From the NCBI RefSeq assembly GCF_024385605.1, contig NZ_JANFOJ010000002.1, positions 62,001 to 126,000 on the forward strand: a stretch of DNA of 64,000 bases. Direction: 5' to 3'. The notes beneath the pieces were generated by a model. It was not told where the DNA came from. It was given only the letters and a program-made list of their open reading frames with translations, and searched no databases. Positions 17,079 to 26,287 of this stretch are shown here, piece by piece (within the stretch, counting starts at the first letter, position 1; every line of letters starts with the position of its first letter). The translations under genes were made by a program, and so were the position numbers. The DNA comes from Sporolactobacillus sp. STSJ-5 (GTDB lineage Bacteria; Bacillota; Bacilli; Bacillales; Sporolactobacillaceae).

Positions 17079-18548
17079 ATGAAACTTGCGGATTGCCTGA
17101 CGGCGCTTGCTTTTTTTCAGCAAGAAGGAATGGGAAATCCAGAAATTAATGATCTCATTATCGATTCACGGCTTGTTAAGCCTGGATCCTTGTTTTTTTG
17201 CATCAAGGGTCATCATGTCGATGGACATCATTTTGCAGCCCAGGCAGAAAAAAGCGGTGCAGCTGCCATCATTGCTCAGGATCGTATTGATGTTTCGATT
17301 CCTGTAATTTATGTGAGTGATACACATAGAGCTTTGGCAATGGTTGCTGATCACTATTACGGACATCCGAGTCACCATCTGCACATGATCGGTGTTACAG
17401 GAACAAATGGAAAGACAACGATCACGTATCTCGTGCAATCAATTCAAGAGGCAGCGGGAATGAATACCGGTCTGATCGGTACGATGGGGATGCGTTATAA
17501 AAATGAATTTATTCCGGTACAGAATACAACGCCTGAGGTTCACCTTGTCCATAAAAATTTAGCTAAAATGAAAGCTCAAGGGGCTGTCTCCGCTGTCATG
17601 GAAACGTCATCGAACGCACTCTATGATGGAAGGGTTCACGGTTGTGATTTTAACATCGGTATTTTTACCAATTTAACAGAAGACCATTTGGACCTTCATG
17701 GAACAATGAAGGACTACATGTATGCAAAAAGCCTGCTCTTTTCACAACTTGGCAACAGCTACGGCGGTCAAAAAAAAGCCGCGGTCTTGAATGTAGACGA
17801 TCCGGTATCTGATGTATACAGACATATGACGGCTGTCCATGTCATTTCATATGGTATTAATAAGGCCGCCGATTTCCGTGCGACATCGATTCAGATAAAA
17901 CCATCAGGCACGGATTTTATTTTGGAGACCGCAGGAAAGTCTTATCCGGTATCGATGAAATTAATCGGTAAATTCAGTGTGTACAACGTCCTGGCGGCTC
18001 TGGCCGCTTGTTCCGTTAGCGGACTCGACATAATGGAAATGATTCACACAGTCGAACAAATAAAAGGTGTCTCCGGACGCTTCGAACCTGTTGATGCCGG
18101 TCAGAAATTCACTGTAATTGTGGACTATTCACACACACCGGACAGTCTGGAAAATGCTCTTGATACAATCAGGGAATTCGCAAAAAAACGTGTAATCGCC
18201 ATTGTTGGGTGTGGGGGAGACCGTGAGCGAGGAAAGCGTCCGATCATGGCTAAAATTGCTGTAGACAAGAGCGATCTAGCCATTTTGACGTCAGACAATC
18301 CGCGCACTGAGGACCCTGATGCTATACTTGATGAAATGGAAAACGGTGTGAAAGGACGTTCTTATAAGAAGATTATTGACAGACGCAAAGCAATACAGTT
18401 TGCGATGCAACATGCCGAAAGCGGCGACATCGTACTCATTGCAGGTAAAGGTCATGAAGATTATCAGATTATCGGTACGACAAAACATCATTTTGACGAT
18501 CGTGAAGAAGCGCGCTCAGCAATTCTTGAACGTAATACTATTAAATAA
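17079..18548 (+). CDS. murE: UDP-MurNAc-tripeptide synthetase (meso-DAP adding) MurE
   Basis: The product is 489 aa from ATG 17079. MurE adds the third amino acid to UDP-MurNAc-L-Ala-D-Glu. The P-loop is in GVTGTNGKTT (about 105-114). The substrate-selecting motif DNPRTEDP (from Asp406) is the form that reads meso-diaminopimelate, so the wall is DAP-type. The Lys in YMYAKSLLF is the one usually carbamylated. murF follows after 42 bp. Confidence 0.95.
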   Translation: MKLADCLTALAFFQQEGMGNPEINDLIIDSRLVKPGSLFFCIKGHHVDGHHFAAQAEKSGAAAIIAQDRIDVSIPVIYVSDTHRALAMVADHYYGHPSHHLHMIGVTGTNGKTTITYLVQSIQEAAGMNTGLIGTMGMRYKNEFIPVQNTTPEVHLVHKNLAKMKAQGAVSAVMETSSNALYDGRVHGCDFNIGIFTNLTEDHLDLHGTMKDYMYAKSLLFSQLGNSYGGQKKAAVLNVDDPVSDVYRHMTAVHVISYGINKAADFRATSIQIKPSGTDFILETAGKSYPVSMKLIGKFSVYNVLAALAACSVSGLDIMEMIHTVEQIKGVSGRFEPVDAGQKFTVIVDYSHTPDSLENALDTIREFAKKRVIAIVGCGGDRERGKRPIMAKIAVDKSDLAILTSDNPRTEDPDAILDEMENGVKGRSYKKIIDRRKAIQFAMQHAESGDIVLIAGKGHEDYQIIGTTKHHFDDREEARSAILERNTIK

Positions 18549-18590
18549 TCGAACATCAAGTGTTCGCATGACATTAGGAGAGAGTAATCG

Positions 18591-19961
18591 ATGAGTATTG
18601 GAGTAGATATTGTCAGAGGCCAGGCGATTCAGTCAATCGGTGATGCCGGACACATTGATCGACTGAACATCATGACCGACAGCCGCAAATCAAATGAAAG
18701 CGGCCTTTTTGTTCCTTTGGTAGGTGCAAACTTCAATGGTCACCAATTTTTAAGTCAGGCAATAGCGAATGGGGCAGTTGCTGCACTTTGGATGGAGAGA
18801 GAACCGCTGCCTGATGCATTGCCGGCAAATTTCCCTGTTTTTTTTGTTCGCGATACATTAACTTCTTTGCAAAGTATGGCAAAAAGTTATTTGAATCAAG
18901 TTCGGCCGAAAATCATTGCTGTCACTGGATCGAATGGGAAAACGACAACAAAAGATATGATCTACAGCATTCTTTCTCAGATGTTCAGAACAGTGAAAAC
19001 GCAGGGGAATTTAAATAATCATATCGGTGTTCCGCTGACCATATTATCGATGTCCGAAGATACGCAAGTTCTCGTGCTTGAAATGGGAATGAACCATTTT
19101 GGTGAATTGACCTTTCTAAGTCAAATGGCAAAACCGGATATTGCAATCATCACCAACATCGGTGAATCACATATTGAGTATTTAGGAAGCAGAGAAGGAA
19201 TTGCGAAAGCAAAACTCGAAATTGTCAATGGGTTAAAAAAACGAGGCACTCTGATATTGGACGGCGACGAACCGCTTCTTGCAAACATTCAGACATATGC
19301 TTATCAGATTGTGCGTTGCGGTTTTGACGTTCAAAATAATTGGTGTATTACGGACATTTCTGAATCTGTGAATGGAAGCCGTTTTTCACTGAATAGGCAG
19401 AAGGATTGCTTTAAAATCCCGGTGCTTGGCAGACATAATGTGAAAAATGCAGTTCTCAGCTTTGCTGCTGCCAGAATTTTGGGAGCAGATATTGAGACCA
19501 TCCGCAATGGATTAGAACATCTACATTTGACAAAACTACGTTTTCAAAAAGTTGATGGGCTGAATGGGTCGACTCTAATTGAAGATTGTTATAATGCCAG
19601 CCCATCCTCAATGAAAGCTTCTCTTGAAACACTGAAGAAACTGCCCGGTTTCAGACGCAGAGTGGCGGTGCTTGGCGATATGTATGAGCTTGGAAAAAAT
19701 GAGGAAAATCAGCACAAAAGTATTGCTAAGTTTTTGACAGCTCCATTGACCCATGTTGTGACGATCGGTGAAAAAGGAGCTTGGATTGCGGACGGTTTGC
19801 GTGAAATTGGCGGAGATCAGGCAATAGATGTGCAATCATTTGAAACAAAAGCAGCGGCGCAAACTTACCTTGAATCGTTGCTTGATGACAAAACGGTGAT
19901 GCTGTTCAAGGCATCAAGGCTTCTTAAGCTTGAAGAGTTATCAGCAGGTTTGCACGCTTAA
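18591..19961 (+). CDS. murF: UDP-MurNAc-tripeptide--D-alanyl-D-alanine ligase MurF
   Basis: The product is 456 aa from ATG 18591, behind AGGAGAGTAAT. MurF attaches D-Ala-D-Ala to the muropeptide precursor. It shows the Mur ligase N-domain (IMTDSRKSNESGLFVPLVG), ATP loop TGSNGKTTTKDM (about 107-118) and EMGMNHFGE, then the C-domain EDCYNASPSSM and LGDMYELG. In B. subtilis murF is elsewhere (with ddl). Here it sits within the cluster between murE and mraY, as in many other bacteria. Confidence 0.94.
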   Translation: MSIGVDIVRGQAIQSIGDAGHIDRLNIMTDSRKSNESGLFVPLVGANFNGHQFLSQAIANGAVAALWMEREPLPDALPANFPVFFVRDTLTSLQSMAKSYLNQVRPKIIAVTGSNGKTTTKDMIYSILSQMFRTVKTQGNLNNHIGVPLTILSMSEDTQVLVLEMGMNHFGELTFLSQMAKPDIAIITNIGESHIEYLGSREGIAKAKLEIVNGLKKRGTLILDGDEPLLANIQTYAYQIVRCGFDVQNNWCITDISESVNGSRFSLNRQKDCFKIPVLGRHNVKNAVLSFAAARILGADIETIRNGLEHLHLTKLRFQKVDGLNGSTLIEDCYNASPSSMKASLETLKKLPGFRRRVAVLGDMYELGKNEENQHKSIAKFLTAPLTHVVTIGEKGAWIADGLREIGGDQAIDVQSFETKAAAQTYLESLLDDKTVMLFKASRLLKLEELSAGLHA

Positions 19962-19992
19962 AAATCGAATCATTTAATTTGATGACCTGATA

Positions 19993-20012
19993 AAGAAAAC
20001 TTGCCGATGGGT
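19993..20012 (+). repeat. Second copy of the AAGAAAACTTG-CGAT-GG motif
   Basis: AAGAAAACTTGCCGATGGGT matches the sequence at about 3284-3303 at 18 of 20 bases. It lies in the 139-bp gap between murF and mraY. The rest of this gap shows no gene or clear terminator. Confidence 0.4.
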
Positions 20013-20100
20013 AAGACTAGGCGAAATATTAACATCATCATAGAACAATTTCTTGTGTTTAGGTAATGGGCAGCGCGCATTAAAAGGAGCGAAAGGATTC

Positions 20101-21078
20101 ATGACATTGACCTTATTATTTGGATTGGCTATATCTTTTCTAGTGACACTTGTTTTTGCACCTTTTTTCATTCCGCTTTTAAGGAGATTTCATTTCGGGC
20201 AGTATATCCGAGAAGAAGGGCCGAAGAGCCATCAAAAGAAAAGCGGGACACCGACAATGGGCGGCATCATTTTTTTAATCGGATTACTCGCAGGTATTCT
20301 TGTAATGGGTTTAAAGTACCATGTTAACTCACAAGATACTTACATGTTGCTGTTTGTAACATTGGGGTTCGGCCTTGTGGGGCTGCTTGATGATTTTATT
20401 AAAATCTCAATGAAACGCAACATGGGCCTGACATCGAAGCAGAAAATGGCGGCGCAAATTGTCATCTCGCTTATTTTTTGGTTCATTGTTACGCGATATG
20501 ACTACTCAACTTATTTGTCCTTCCCAGGGACCAACTATATGATCAATCTGCACTGGTTTTATCCGGTTTTTGTTATCTTTCTATTAATAGGTGTCCCTAA
20601 CGCAACAAACTTAACTGACGGTATGGACGGACTCCTTTCCGGACTGTCCGTTATAGCCTTTGGTGCTTATGCGGTGATCGCTTGGTTTGCAATGAACCTA
20701 GGTGTGGCTGTATTTGCGACAGTTATGCTTGGTGCACTTCTAGGCTTCTTGATCTTTAATGCACATCCGGCACGCGTGTTCATGGGTGATACTGGCTCGC
20801 TTGCGATCGGCGGTGCACTTGCAGGCATGGCCATTTTAACAAATACGGAGATTTTGCTTGCCATTATTGGCGGTGTCTTTGCTATTGAAACATTATCTGT
20901 CATTATTCAAGTAATTGCCTTTAAGACGACGGGACACAGAGTATTTAAAATGAGTCCGATTCATCATCACTTTGAACTGTCAGGTTGGTCGGAGTGGAAA
21001 GTCGTAACCGTATTTTGGGTCGTTGGGCTCATGCTCGCTGTAATTGGTATCTATCTGAAGGTGGGGGTTGTCAGTTGA
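20101..21078 (+). CDS. mraY: Phospho-MurNAc-pentapeptide transferase MraY
   Basis: The protein is 325 aa from ATG 20101, 6 nt after AAAGGA. An in-frame GTG at 20053 would add 16 residues and is rejected. MraY transfers phospho-MurNAc-pentapeptide to undecaprenyl phosphate, making lipid I. It has about ten membrane spans. Active-site motifs are LLDDFIKI, NATNLTDGMDGL and the histidine loop SPIHHHFEL. Length agrees with the B. subtilis enzyme. Its stop overlaps the murD start. Confidence 0.95.
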   Translation: MTLTLLFGLAISFLVTLVFAPFFIPLLRRFHFGQYIREEGPKSHQKKSGTPTMGGIIFLIGLLAGILVMGLKYHVNSQDTYMLLFVTLGFGLVGLLDDFIKISMKRNMGLTSKQKMAAQIVISLIFWFIVTRYDYSTYLSFPGTNYMINLHWFYPVFVIFLLIGVPNATNLTDGMDGLLSGLSVIAFGAYAVIAWFAMNLGVAVFATVMLGALLGFLIFNAHPARVFMGDTGSLAIGGALAGMAILTNTEILLAIIGGVFAIETLSVIIQVIAFKTTGHRVFKMSPIHHHFELSGWSEWKVVTVFWVVGLMLAVIGIYLKVGVVS

Positions 21079-22436
21079 AAACATCGAATGAATTTACGAA
21101 CAAAAAAATTCTTGTCTTAGGTTTGGGCAAGAGCGGTTATGCAGCTGCAAAACTGACCAAAAGCATGGGCGCTGATATTACGGTTAATGACCGCAGTGAT
21201 TTAAGTGCAAACGATCATGCACGCGACTTGAAATCTGCTGGAATCCACGTTGTTGGAGGCGGACATCCTCTCGAACTTCTTGACGGCATTGACTTAATGA
21301 TCAAAAACCCAGGCATTCCCTATACAAATCCTATGGTTCAAAGAGCCATTGAACTGAATATACCCATTGTGACTGAAGTGGAAATTGCAGGACTATTATC
21401 CGATGCACAGTTTATTGGAATAACAGGTTCAAACGGGAAAACGACAACGACGATGCTGATCGGTGAGATGATGAAGGGGTCGAAATATGAACCCATTGTC
21501 GCCGGAAACATCGGTACGGCACTGACTTCAGTTGTTCAAAAAGCAACCGAAGAAGACGTGATTGTAGCGGAACTTTCAAGTTTTCAACTTTTAGGAACAA
21601 GAAAGTTTCACCCACATACAGCTGTTGTCCTGAACATATTTGATCATCATTTGGATTATCATGGAACGGTTAAAAATTATGCTGAAGCAAAGGCGCGTAT
21701 TACTACCAATCAGACTGCGGAGGATGCGCTCGTTTATAATGCCGACAGTGAGCGCGTCGTCGCTTATATCGCTGAAAAATCAAAGGCACGAAAAGTTCCT
21801 TTTTCATTGAAAACAAAGGTGGAAGATGGGGCTTATGTCTCTGAATCAGTTATTTATTTTAAAAATGAGCCAATCATGAAGGTGGATGAAATGGGTCTGC
21901 CGGGCGAGCACAATTTAATGAATGCACTTGCGGCAGTGGCTGTTGCCGGTGTATATGGGGTTCCGAAGCAGCATATGGCTGACGTGCTGCGTTCTTTTAA
22001 AGGCGCTCGTCATCGTCTGGAATATGTGGATGTCGTGCAGGGGCGAACCGTCTACAACGATTCTAAAGCAACGAATATTATTGCAACAACCAAGGCACTG
22101 CATGCTTTTCCAGGGAAAGAAATTGTTCTTCTTGCAGGCGGACTCGATCGCGGGAACACATTTGATGCGCTGATTCCTGAATTAAAGAAGGCACCGATTA
22201 AAGCAGTGCTTCTTTTCGGTCAAACGCAGAAGAAATTGCTTGATGCTTGTGAAAAAGCGTCAATTCCCGTGATCAGGGAAGTTGAGAATGTCGAGGCTGC
22301 TGTTCCGGAAGCCTTTGCTTTATCCAAACCAGGCGATGTTATTTTGCTTTCTCCAGCATGTGCAAGCTGGGATCAATATAAATCTTTTGAGCAGCGCGGT
22401 GACATTTTTATCGCAGAAGTGAATAAGTTTAGATAA
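21075..22436 (+). CDS. murD: UDP-MurNAc-L-alanine--D-glutamate ligase MurD
   Basis: The product is 453 aa from TTG 21075, overlapping the mraY stop by 4 nt (TTGA), behind AAGGTGGGGG. An upstream extension into mraY is rejected. MurD adds D-glutamate to UDP-MurNAc-L-Ala. It has the N-terminal Rossmann motif VLGLGKSGYAA, P-loop GSNGKTTTTM, LNIFDHHLDYHG, HRLEYV, and LSPACASWDQYKSFEQRG near the C-terminus. Confidence 0.95.
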   Translation: MKTSNEFTNKKILVLGLGKSGYAAAKLTKSMGADITVNDRSDLSANDHARDLKSAGIHVVGGGHPLELLDGIDLMIKNPGIPYTNPMVQRAIELNIPIVTEVEIAGLLSDAQFIGITGSNGKTTTTMLIGEMMKGSKYEPIVAGNIGTALTSVVQKATEEDVIVAELSSFQLLGTRKFHPHTAVVLNIFDHHLDYHGTVKNYAEAKARITTNQTAEDALVYNADSERVVAYIAEKSKARKVPFSLKTKVEDGAYVSESVIYFKNEPIMKVDEMGLPGEHNLMNALAAVAVAGVYGVPKQHMADVLRSFKGARHRLEYVDVVQGRTVYNDSKATNIIATTKALHAFPGKEIVLLAGGLDRGNTFDALIPELKKAPIKAVLLFGQTQKKLLDACEKASIPVIREVENVEAAVPEAFALSKPGDVILLSPACASWDQYKSFEQRGDIFIAEVNKFR

Positions 22437-22500
22437 GGGGACAGGCCGGTGATGATGAGCTTCGGCAATCCGTGTCCCTGATCTGAACGGAGTGATGCTC

Positions 22501-23598
22501 ATGCGCAAGTATCGTCAATCACCTGATCTCGTGCTGCTGATCATAACTTTTGCTTTGCTCACTATAGGGTTGATGATGGTTTATAGTGCAAGTGCTGTAA
22601 AGGCGGCTAACGAATTCGGCGATTCACTGTATTTTTTGAAACGGCAGTTGCTATTTGCTTCGATCGGGGCAGCCTTGATGTTTGCTGTCATGCAGATTGA
22701 TTATCACTTTTGGAGAGCATGGGCGAAAATAGGCTTGATTGGCTGCTATTTTCTGCTTGTGATTGTTTTAATTCCGGGTGTAGGTCTCGTTCGCGGCGGG
22801 GCGAGCAGCTGGCTCGGCGTCGGTGCATTTTCAATACAGCCGTCAGAATTTACCAAGGTCGCACTGATTTTATTTCTTTCGAACTATCTTTCGGAGCATC
22901 AGTCACGTCTGCCGAACTTTCGCAAGGGACTCATTCCGGCACTCATGCCGGTAATCTTAGCGTTTGGGCTGATTATGCTACAACCTGATCTTGGAACTGG
23001 GATGGTGCTGGTGCTTACCTGCGTGCTCATGATCTTTGTTGCAGGGGCGCGCATCAAGCATTTTGTTCTTATGGGCTCAGTAGGTATACTTGGTTTGGCA
23101 GGTTTAATCCTTTCTGCTCCGTATCGCTTGAAACGCTTGTCAGCATTTTTTAATCCGTGGCAAGATCCTAAGAATGGCGGCTTTCAAATCACGCAGTCCT
23201 TGCTTGCGATTGGACCAGGCGGTCTGCTTGGATTCGGATTGGGACAAAGCAGGCAAAAATATCAATATCTTCCGGAGCCGCAGACCGATTTTATTTTTTC
23301 TATTGTTTGCGAAGAACTTGGGTTTATTGGAGCAGCTTTTGTACTTCTGCTCTTTTGTCTCTTGCTCTGGCGCGGCATTTTGATCGCCATAAAGGCACCG
23401 GATCTTTTCGGAACGCTGCTCGCTGTAGGAATTACCGGCATGATTGCAATTCAAATTATGATTAACATCGCGGTTGTAACCGGGCTGATTCCTGTAACAG
23501 GGATTACCTTACCGTTCCTCAGTTACGGTGGGTCATCACTGACGCTAATGCTTGTGTCGATCGGTATTTTGTTAAATGTCAGCAGCCACATAAACTGA
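22501..23598 (+). CDS. spoVE: SEDS-family glycosyltransferase SpoVE/FtsW
   Basis: The 365-aa protein has about ten membrane spans and polymerises glycan strands from lipid II. ATG 22501 is 8 nt after GGAG; two starts just upstream overlap the ribosome site. Motifs are LMMVYSASA, VGLVRGGASSWLGVG, PSEFTKVALILFLS, GGLLGFGLGQSRQKYQYLPEPQTDFIFS and LPFLSYGGSS. Its place after murD is that of spoVE in B. subtilis, where spoVE serves cortex synthesis with SpoVD. A general FtsW role cannot be excluded. A terminator follows; murG and murB, normally next, are missing. Confidence 0.88.
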   Translation: MRKYRQSPDLVLLIITFALLTIGLMMVYSASAVKAANEFGDSLYFLKRQLLFASIGAALMFAVMQIDYHFWRAWAKIGLIGCYFLLVIVLIPGVGLVRGGASSWLGVGAFSIQPSEFTKVALILFLSNYLSEHQSRLPNFRKGLIPALMPVILAFGLIMLQPDLGTGMVLVLTCVLMIFVAGARIKHFVLMGSVGILGLAGLILSAPYRLKRLSAFFNPWQDPKNGGFQITQSLLAIGPGGLLGFGLGQSRQKYQYLPEPQTDFIFSIVCEELGFIGAAFVLLLFCLLLWRGILIAIKAPDLFGTLLAVGITGMIAIQIMINIAVVTGLIPVTGITLPFLSYGGSSLTLMLVSIGILLNVSSHIN

Positions 23599-23625
23599 CT
23601 GTCTACACACATCAATGGTCTAATC

Positions 23626-23666
23626 GCAACCCTGTTTTTCAGTAAACAGGGTTTGCTGTTTTTTTC
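23626..23666 (+). terminator. Intrinsic terminator after spoVE
   Basis: GCAACCCTGTTT pairs with AAACAGGGTTTGC (one bulge), followed by TGTTTTTTT. It closes the mraZ-spoVE stretch at the point where murG-murB lie in B. subtilis. Confidence 0.88.
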
Positions 23667-23766
23667 AAAAGAAAATACAATAGAAGGTGCCGGATAAGTG
23701 AGAAATTAAATGCCCGCAGGATACCGGTTGTATTTTCAGTTCAAGGTATGCGGAGGAGAGAATGCT

Positions 23767-24549
23767 ATGGACAAGAAGAAGGTTGTCGCGCTTGAGGATC
23801 GACTGCCCCAATTAAAGAAGGAACGAAAACGGAAAGCGAATCGGCGTTTTGCTTTTTACGCTTCTCTATTTTTTTTCTTGATACTTATTGTCGTTTATTT
23901 TCAATCTCCTCTAAGCCGAGTACACTCAATTGCTGTTGAAGGCGAGCAAATAGTGAGCAGCGATAAAGTCATAAAAGCGAGCGGCATCACGAATAAAACA
24001 CATATATGGGATATCCGTAAGAAGGCTGTTGCTCAAAGCATTGAAAAATTACCAACAGTAAGAACAGCTGTGATCGAGAAGAAATTTCCAAATCAAGTTA
24101 AGATCATAGTTACCGAGTACACGCGCAAGGCCTATTTGCAAAAGGACGGCAGCTTTTATCCCATTCTTCAAAATGGCGCGATGCTGAGTAAACTTCAAAG
24201 CGGTAAACTGCCTGTCGATGCACCTGTTCTGTTTGGATTTTCAAAATCTGGTCCCCTTAAAAAAGTCGCTGAAGGGCTTTCTAAGGTTTCCAAACAGATG
24301 GCACATAATATTTCTGATATTCATTACATAGGAAAATCAGGAAGCGGAGACGATCTTGTTTTATATATGAATGACGGAAACAAAGTCATCGCCAGCACAC
24401 AAACCTTTGCGCAGAACATTAAATTATATCCTGAGATCGCTGCTAATTTGCCAAAAGGGAAGCTCGGAACCATCCATTTAAGTGTTGGTACCTACTTTAT
24501 TCCAGATGATTCAGATCAGGGTACGACTCAGGATGCAAACAAAAAATAA
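23767..24549 (+). CDS. divIB: Cell division protein DivIB/FtsQ
   Basis: The product is 260 aa from ATG 23767, after GGAGGAGAG; an in-frame start at 23710 lacks a ribosome site. A basic cytoplasmic tail with KKERKRKANRR precedes one membrane span (about 31-50). A POTRA domain (about 53-122, VHSIAVEGEQIVSSDKVIKASGI) and the FtsQ beta domain follow. It is known to form the DivIB-DivIC-FtsL complex of the divisome. It is separated from spoVE by a terminator and from ftsA by 414 bp, so probably has its own promoter. Confidence 0.9.
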   Translation: MDKKKVVALEDRLPQLKKERKRKANRRFAFYASLFFFLILIVVYFQSPLSRVHSIAVEGEQIVSSDKVIKASGITNKTHIWDIRKKAVAQSIEKLPTVRTAVIEKKFPNQVKIIVTEYTRKAYLQKDGSFYPILQNGAMLSKLQSGKLPVDAPVLFGFSKSGPLKKVAEGLSKVSKQMAHNISDIHYIGKSGSGDDLVLYMNDGNKVIASTQTFAQNIKLYPEIAANLPKGKLGTIHLSVGTYFIPDDSDQGTTQDANKK

Positions 24550-24963
24550 AAGCATGAAAAATCTCCTCAGTCATTTCGCAAAACAAGCAAATTAATCTTT
24601 TCTAGTACTTCAAGTTGGTGTAGACTATTAAATAGTTAAGTATTTAATAGTATTAACTTTTTTCGGCTCTTTCAAATGAATAGGTCTATATATCTATTCA
24701 CTTTGTCTGAATAAATGCCGATATATTTGTGAAATACGATCAATTTAAATACGCTTTGAAATTTTAAAAGGGAATTGCTCCATTTTGTAGAATACAAACA
24801 GTACTAAGGTTTGACTCTATTTAACCGGAACAGAAAAAAGTATTGGGTTGAAAATAATGTCTCCAAAAATGAATTGCAGATATTCGTATGTTACTTGCTC
24901 GATCCAATCATCCCTGAATAGAGAAATCATCAAAGATATTCAAGAAAAAGGGGGTGCCACAGA
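24550..24963. other. AT-rich regulatory gap before ftsA
   Basis: No gene is supportable here. It holds a perfect 10-bp inverted repeat (CTATTAAATA 24625-24634, TATTTAATAG 24641-24650) followed closely by a short T run, and a sigma-H-like promoter at 24767-24793. The rest is A/T-rich without a recognised signal. In B. subtilis the corresponding gap holds several ftsAZ promoters. Confidence 0.5.
24767..24793 (+). promoter_or_regulatory. Sigma-H-like promoter upstream of ftsAZ
   Basis: AAAGGGAAT (24767-24775) resembles the sigma-H -35 (RWAGGAxxT) and AGAAT (24789-24793) its -10 (HGAAT), 13 bp apart. B. subtilis ftsAZ has a known sigma-H promoter used for polar septation. Confidence 0.45.
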
Positions 24964-26250
24964 ATGAACAGTGAGGATGTTTTTGTCAGTCTGGATATCG
25001 GCACGTCCAGTATAAAGACCGTGATCGGCGAGATGGCAGGGGAACGTTTAAATGTTATTGGTGTTGGTGAAGCGTCTTCGTACGGGATAAAAAAAGGGGC
25101 GATCGTCGACATTGATGCGACGGTCCGCTCGATTGGCAATGCTGTTGAACAGGCTGAACGTATGGTTGGTATCGGCATTAAAAGTGTGATTGTCGGCATT
25201 TCCGGAAATCATATCCAGCTCAGAAGCTGTCATGGTGTTGTTGCAGTTTCCGGCGAATCTCATGAGATAGGGAATGAGGATATCGCAAGAGTAATCGATG
25301 CTGCCCAAGTGATGTCAATACCTCCGGAGCGAGAGATTATTGATGTTATCCCTGAGCAGTTCATTGTTGACGGCGTTGATGAAATTCATGATCCGAGAGG
25401 AATGATCGGTGTTCGTCTCGAAATGGAAGGAACACTGATCACAGGCTCAAAGACTTTGCTTCATAATCTTCTTCGATGTGTCGAACGTGCGGGATTAACT
25501 ATTTCGGATGTTTGCCTCCAACCGCTCGCATTGGGCTCTGTCGCGTTGTCGAATGACGAGAAAAATTTAGGTGTCGCGCTTATTGATATCGGTGGCGGCT
25601 CCACAAGTGTGGCAGTATTTGACCAAGGCACATTGGTTTCGACTTTTGAACTTCCTATCGGCGGAAATCATATTACAAAGGATATATCCATTATCCAAAA
25701 AATCCCTATGGATGAAGCAGAAAATGCAAAAATAAAGCATGGCGTAGCTTATTTAGGTGCGGCTTCTGATGAAGATACGTTTACCGTATCGCAAATTGGA
25801 AGCGACAAAAAGCAATCACTGAATCAAGAAGATTTGGCTGAAATTATTCAAGCGCGTATGGAAGAACTATTTGAAATTATACGCGAGGAACTGCGGCGCA
25901 TCGGTATTTACGATCTTCCCGGTGGCTATGTGTTTACCGGCGGAGTCACTGCGATGCCTGGTGTAGCAGATTTAGCAGCACATCATTTAAATTCCAGTGT
26001 GCGTATTGCCTCGCCTGATTACATTGGCGTGCGCGAGCCTAAATATACAGCTTGCATCGGTTTGATCCAATTTGCCTACCACAACGTCAAAATACAGGGG
26101 AAAGAGATTGCAGCTGCTATTGCCCCTGAGCATGAGCGTTATGAAGCTGTACAGAAACAGCACAAACAGAAAAAATCAAAACAGACCCCAAAAGAGCATG
26201 AAGGCGTCACGACCAAGGTAAAAAATTGGTTTAATCTGTTCTTTGATTGA
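24964..26250 (+). CDS. ftsA: Cell division protein FtsA
   Basis: The actin-like protein of 428 aa starts at ATG 24964, behind AAGGGGGTG. FtsA polymerises with ATP and tethers FtsZ to the membrane. Seen are the phosphate-1 motif VSLDIGTSSIKTVIGE (8-23), the 1C domain region around 85-165, LIDIGGGSTSVAVFDQG and the adenosine motif GYVFTGGVTAMPG. The C-terminal amphipathic helix VKNWFNLFFD is the membrane-targeting segment. ftsZ begins 37 bp downstream in the same operon. Confidence 0.96.
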   Translation: MNSEDVFVSLDIGTSSIKTVIGEMAGERLNVIGVGEASSYGIKKGAIVDIDATVRSIGNAVEQAERMVGIGIKSVIVGISGNHIQLRSCHGVVAVSGESHEIGNEDIARVIDAAQVMSIPPEREIIDVIPEQFIVDGVDEIHDPRGMIGVRLEMEGTLITGSKTLLHNLLRCVERAGLTISDVCLQPLALGSVALSNDEKNLGVALIDIGGGSTSVAVFDQGTLVSTFELPIGGNHITKDISIIQKIPMDEAENAKIKHGVAYLGAASDEDTFTVSQIGSDKKQSLNQEDLAEIIQARMEELFEIIREELRRIGIYDLPGGYVFTGGVTAMPGVADLAAHHLNSSVRIASPDYIGVREPKYTACIGLIQFAYHNVKIQGKEIAAAIAPEHERYEAVQKQHKQKKSKQTPKEHEGVTTKVKNWFNLFFD

Positions 26251-26287
26251 TCGGGCAGCGGAATGATTAAATGGGAGGAAATGAACA

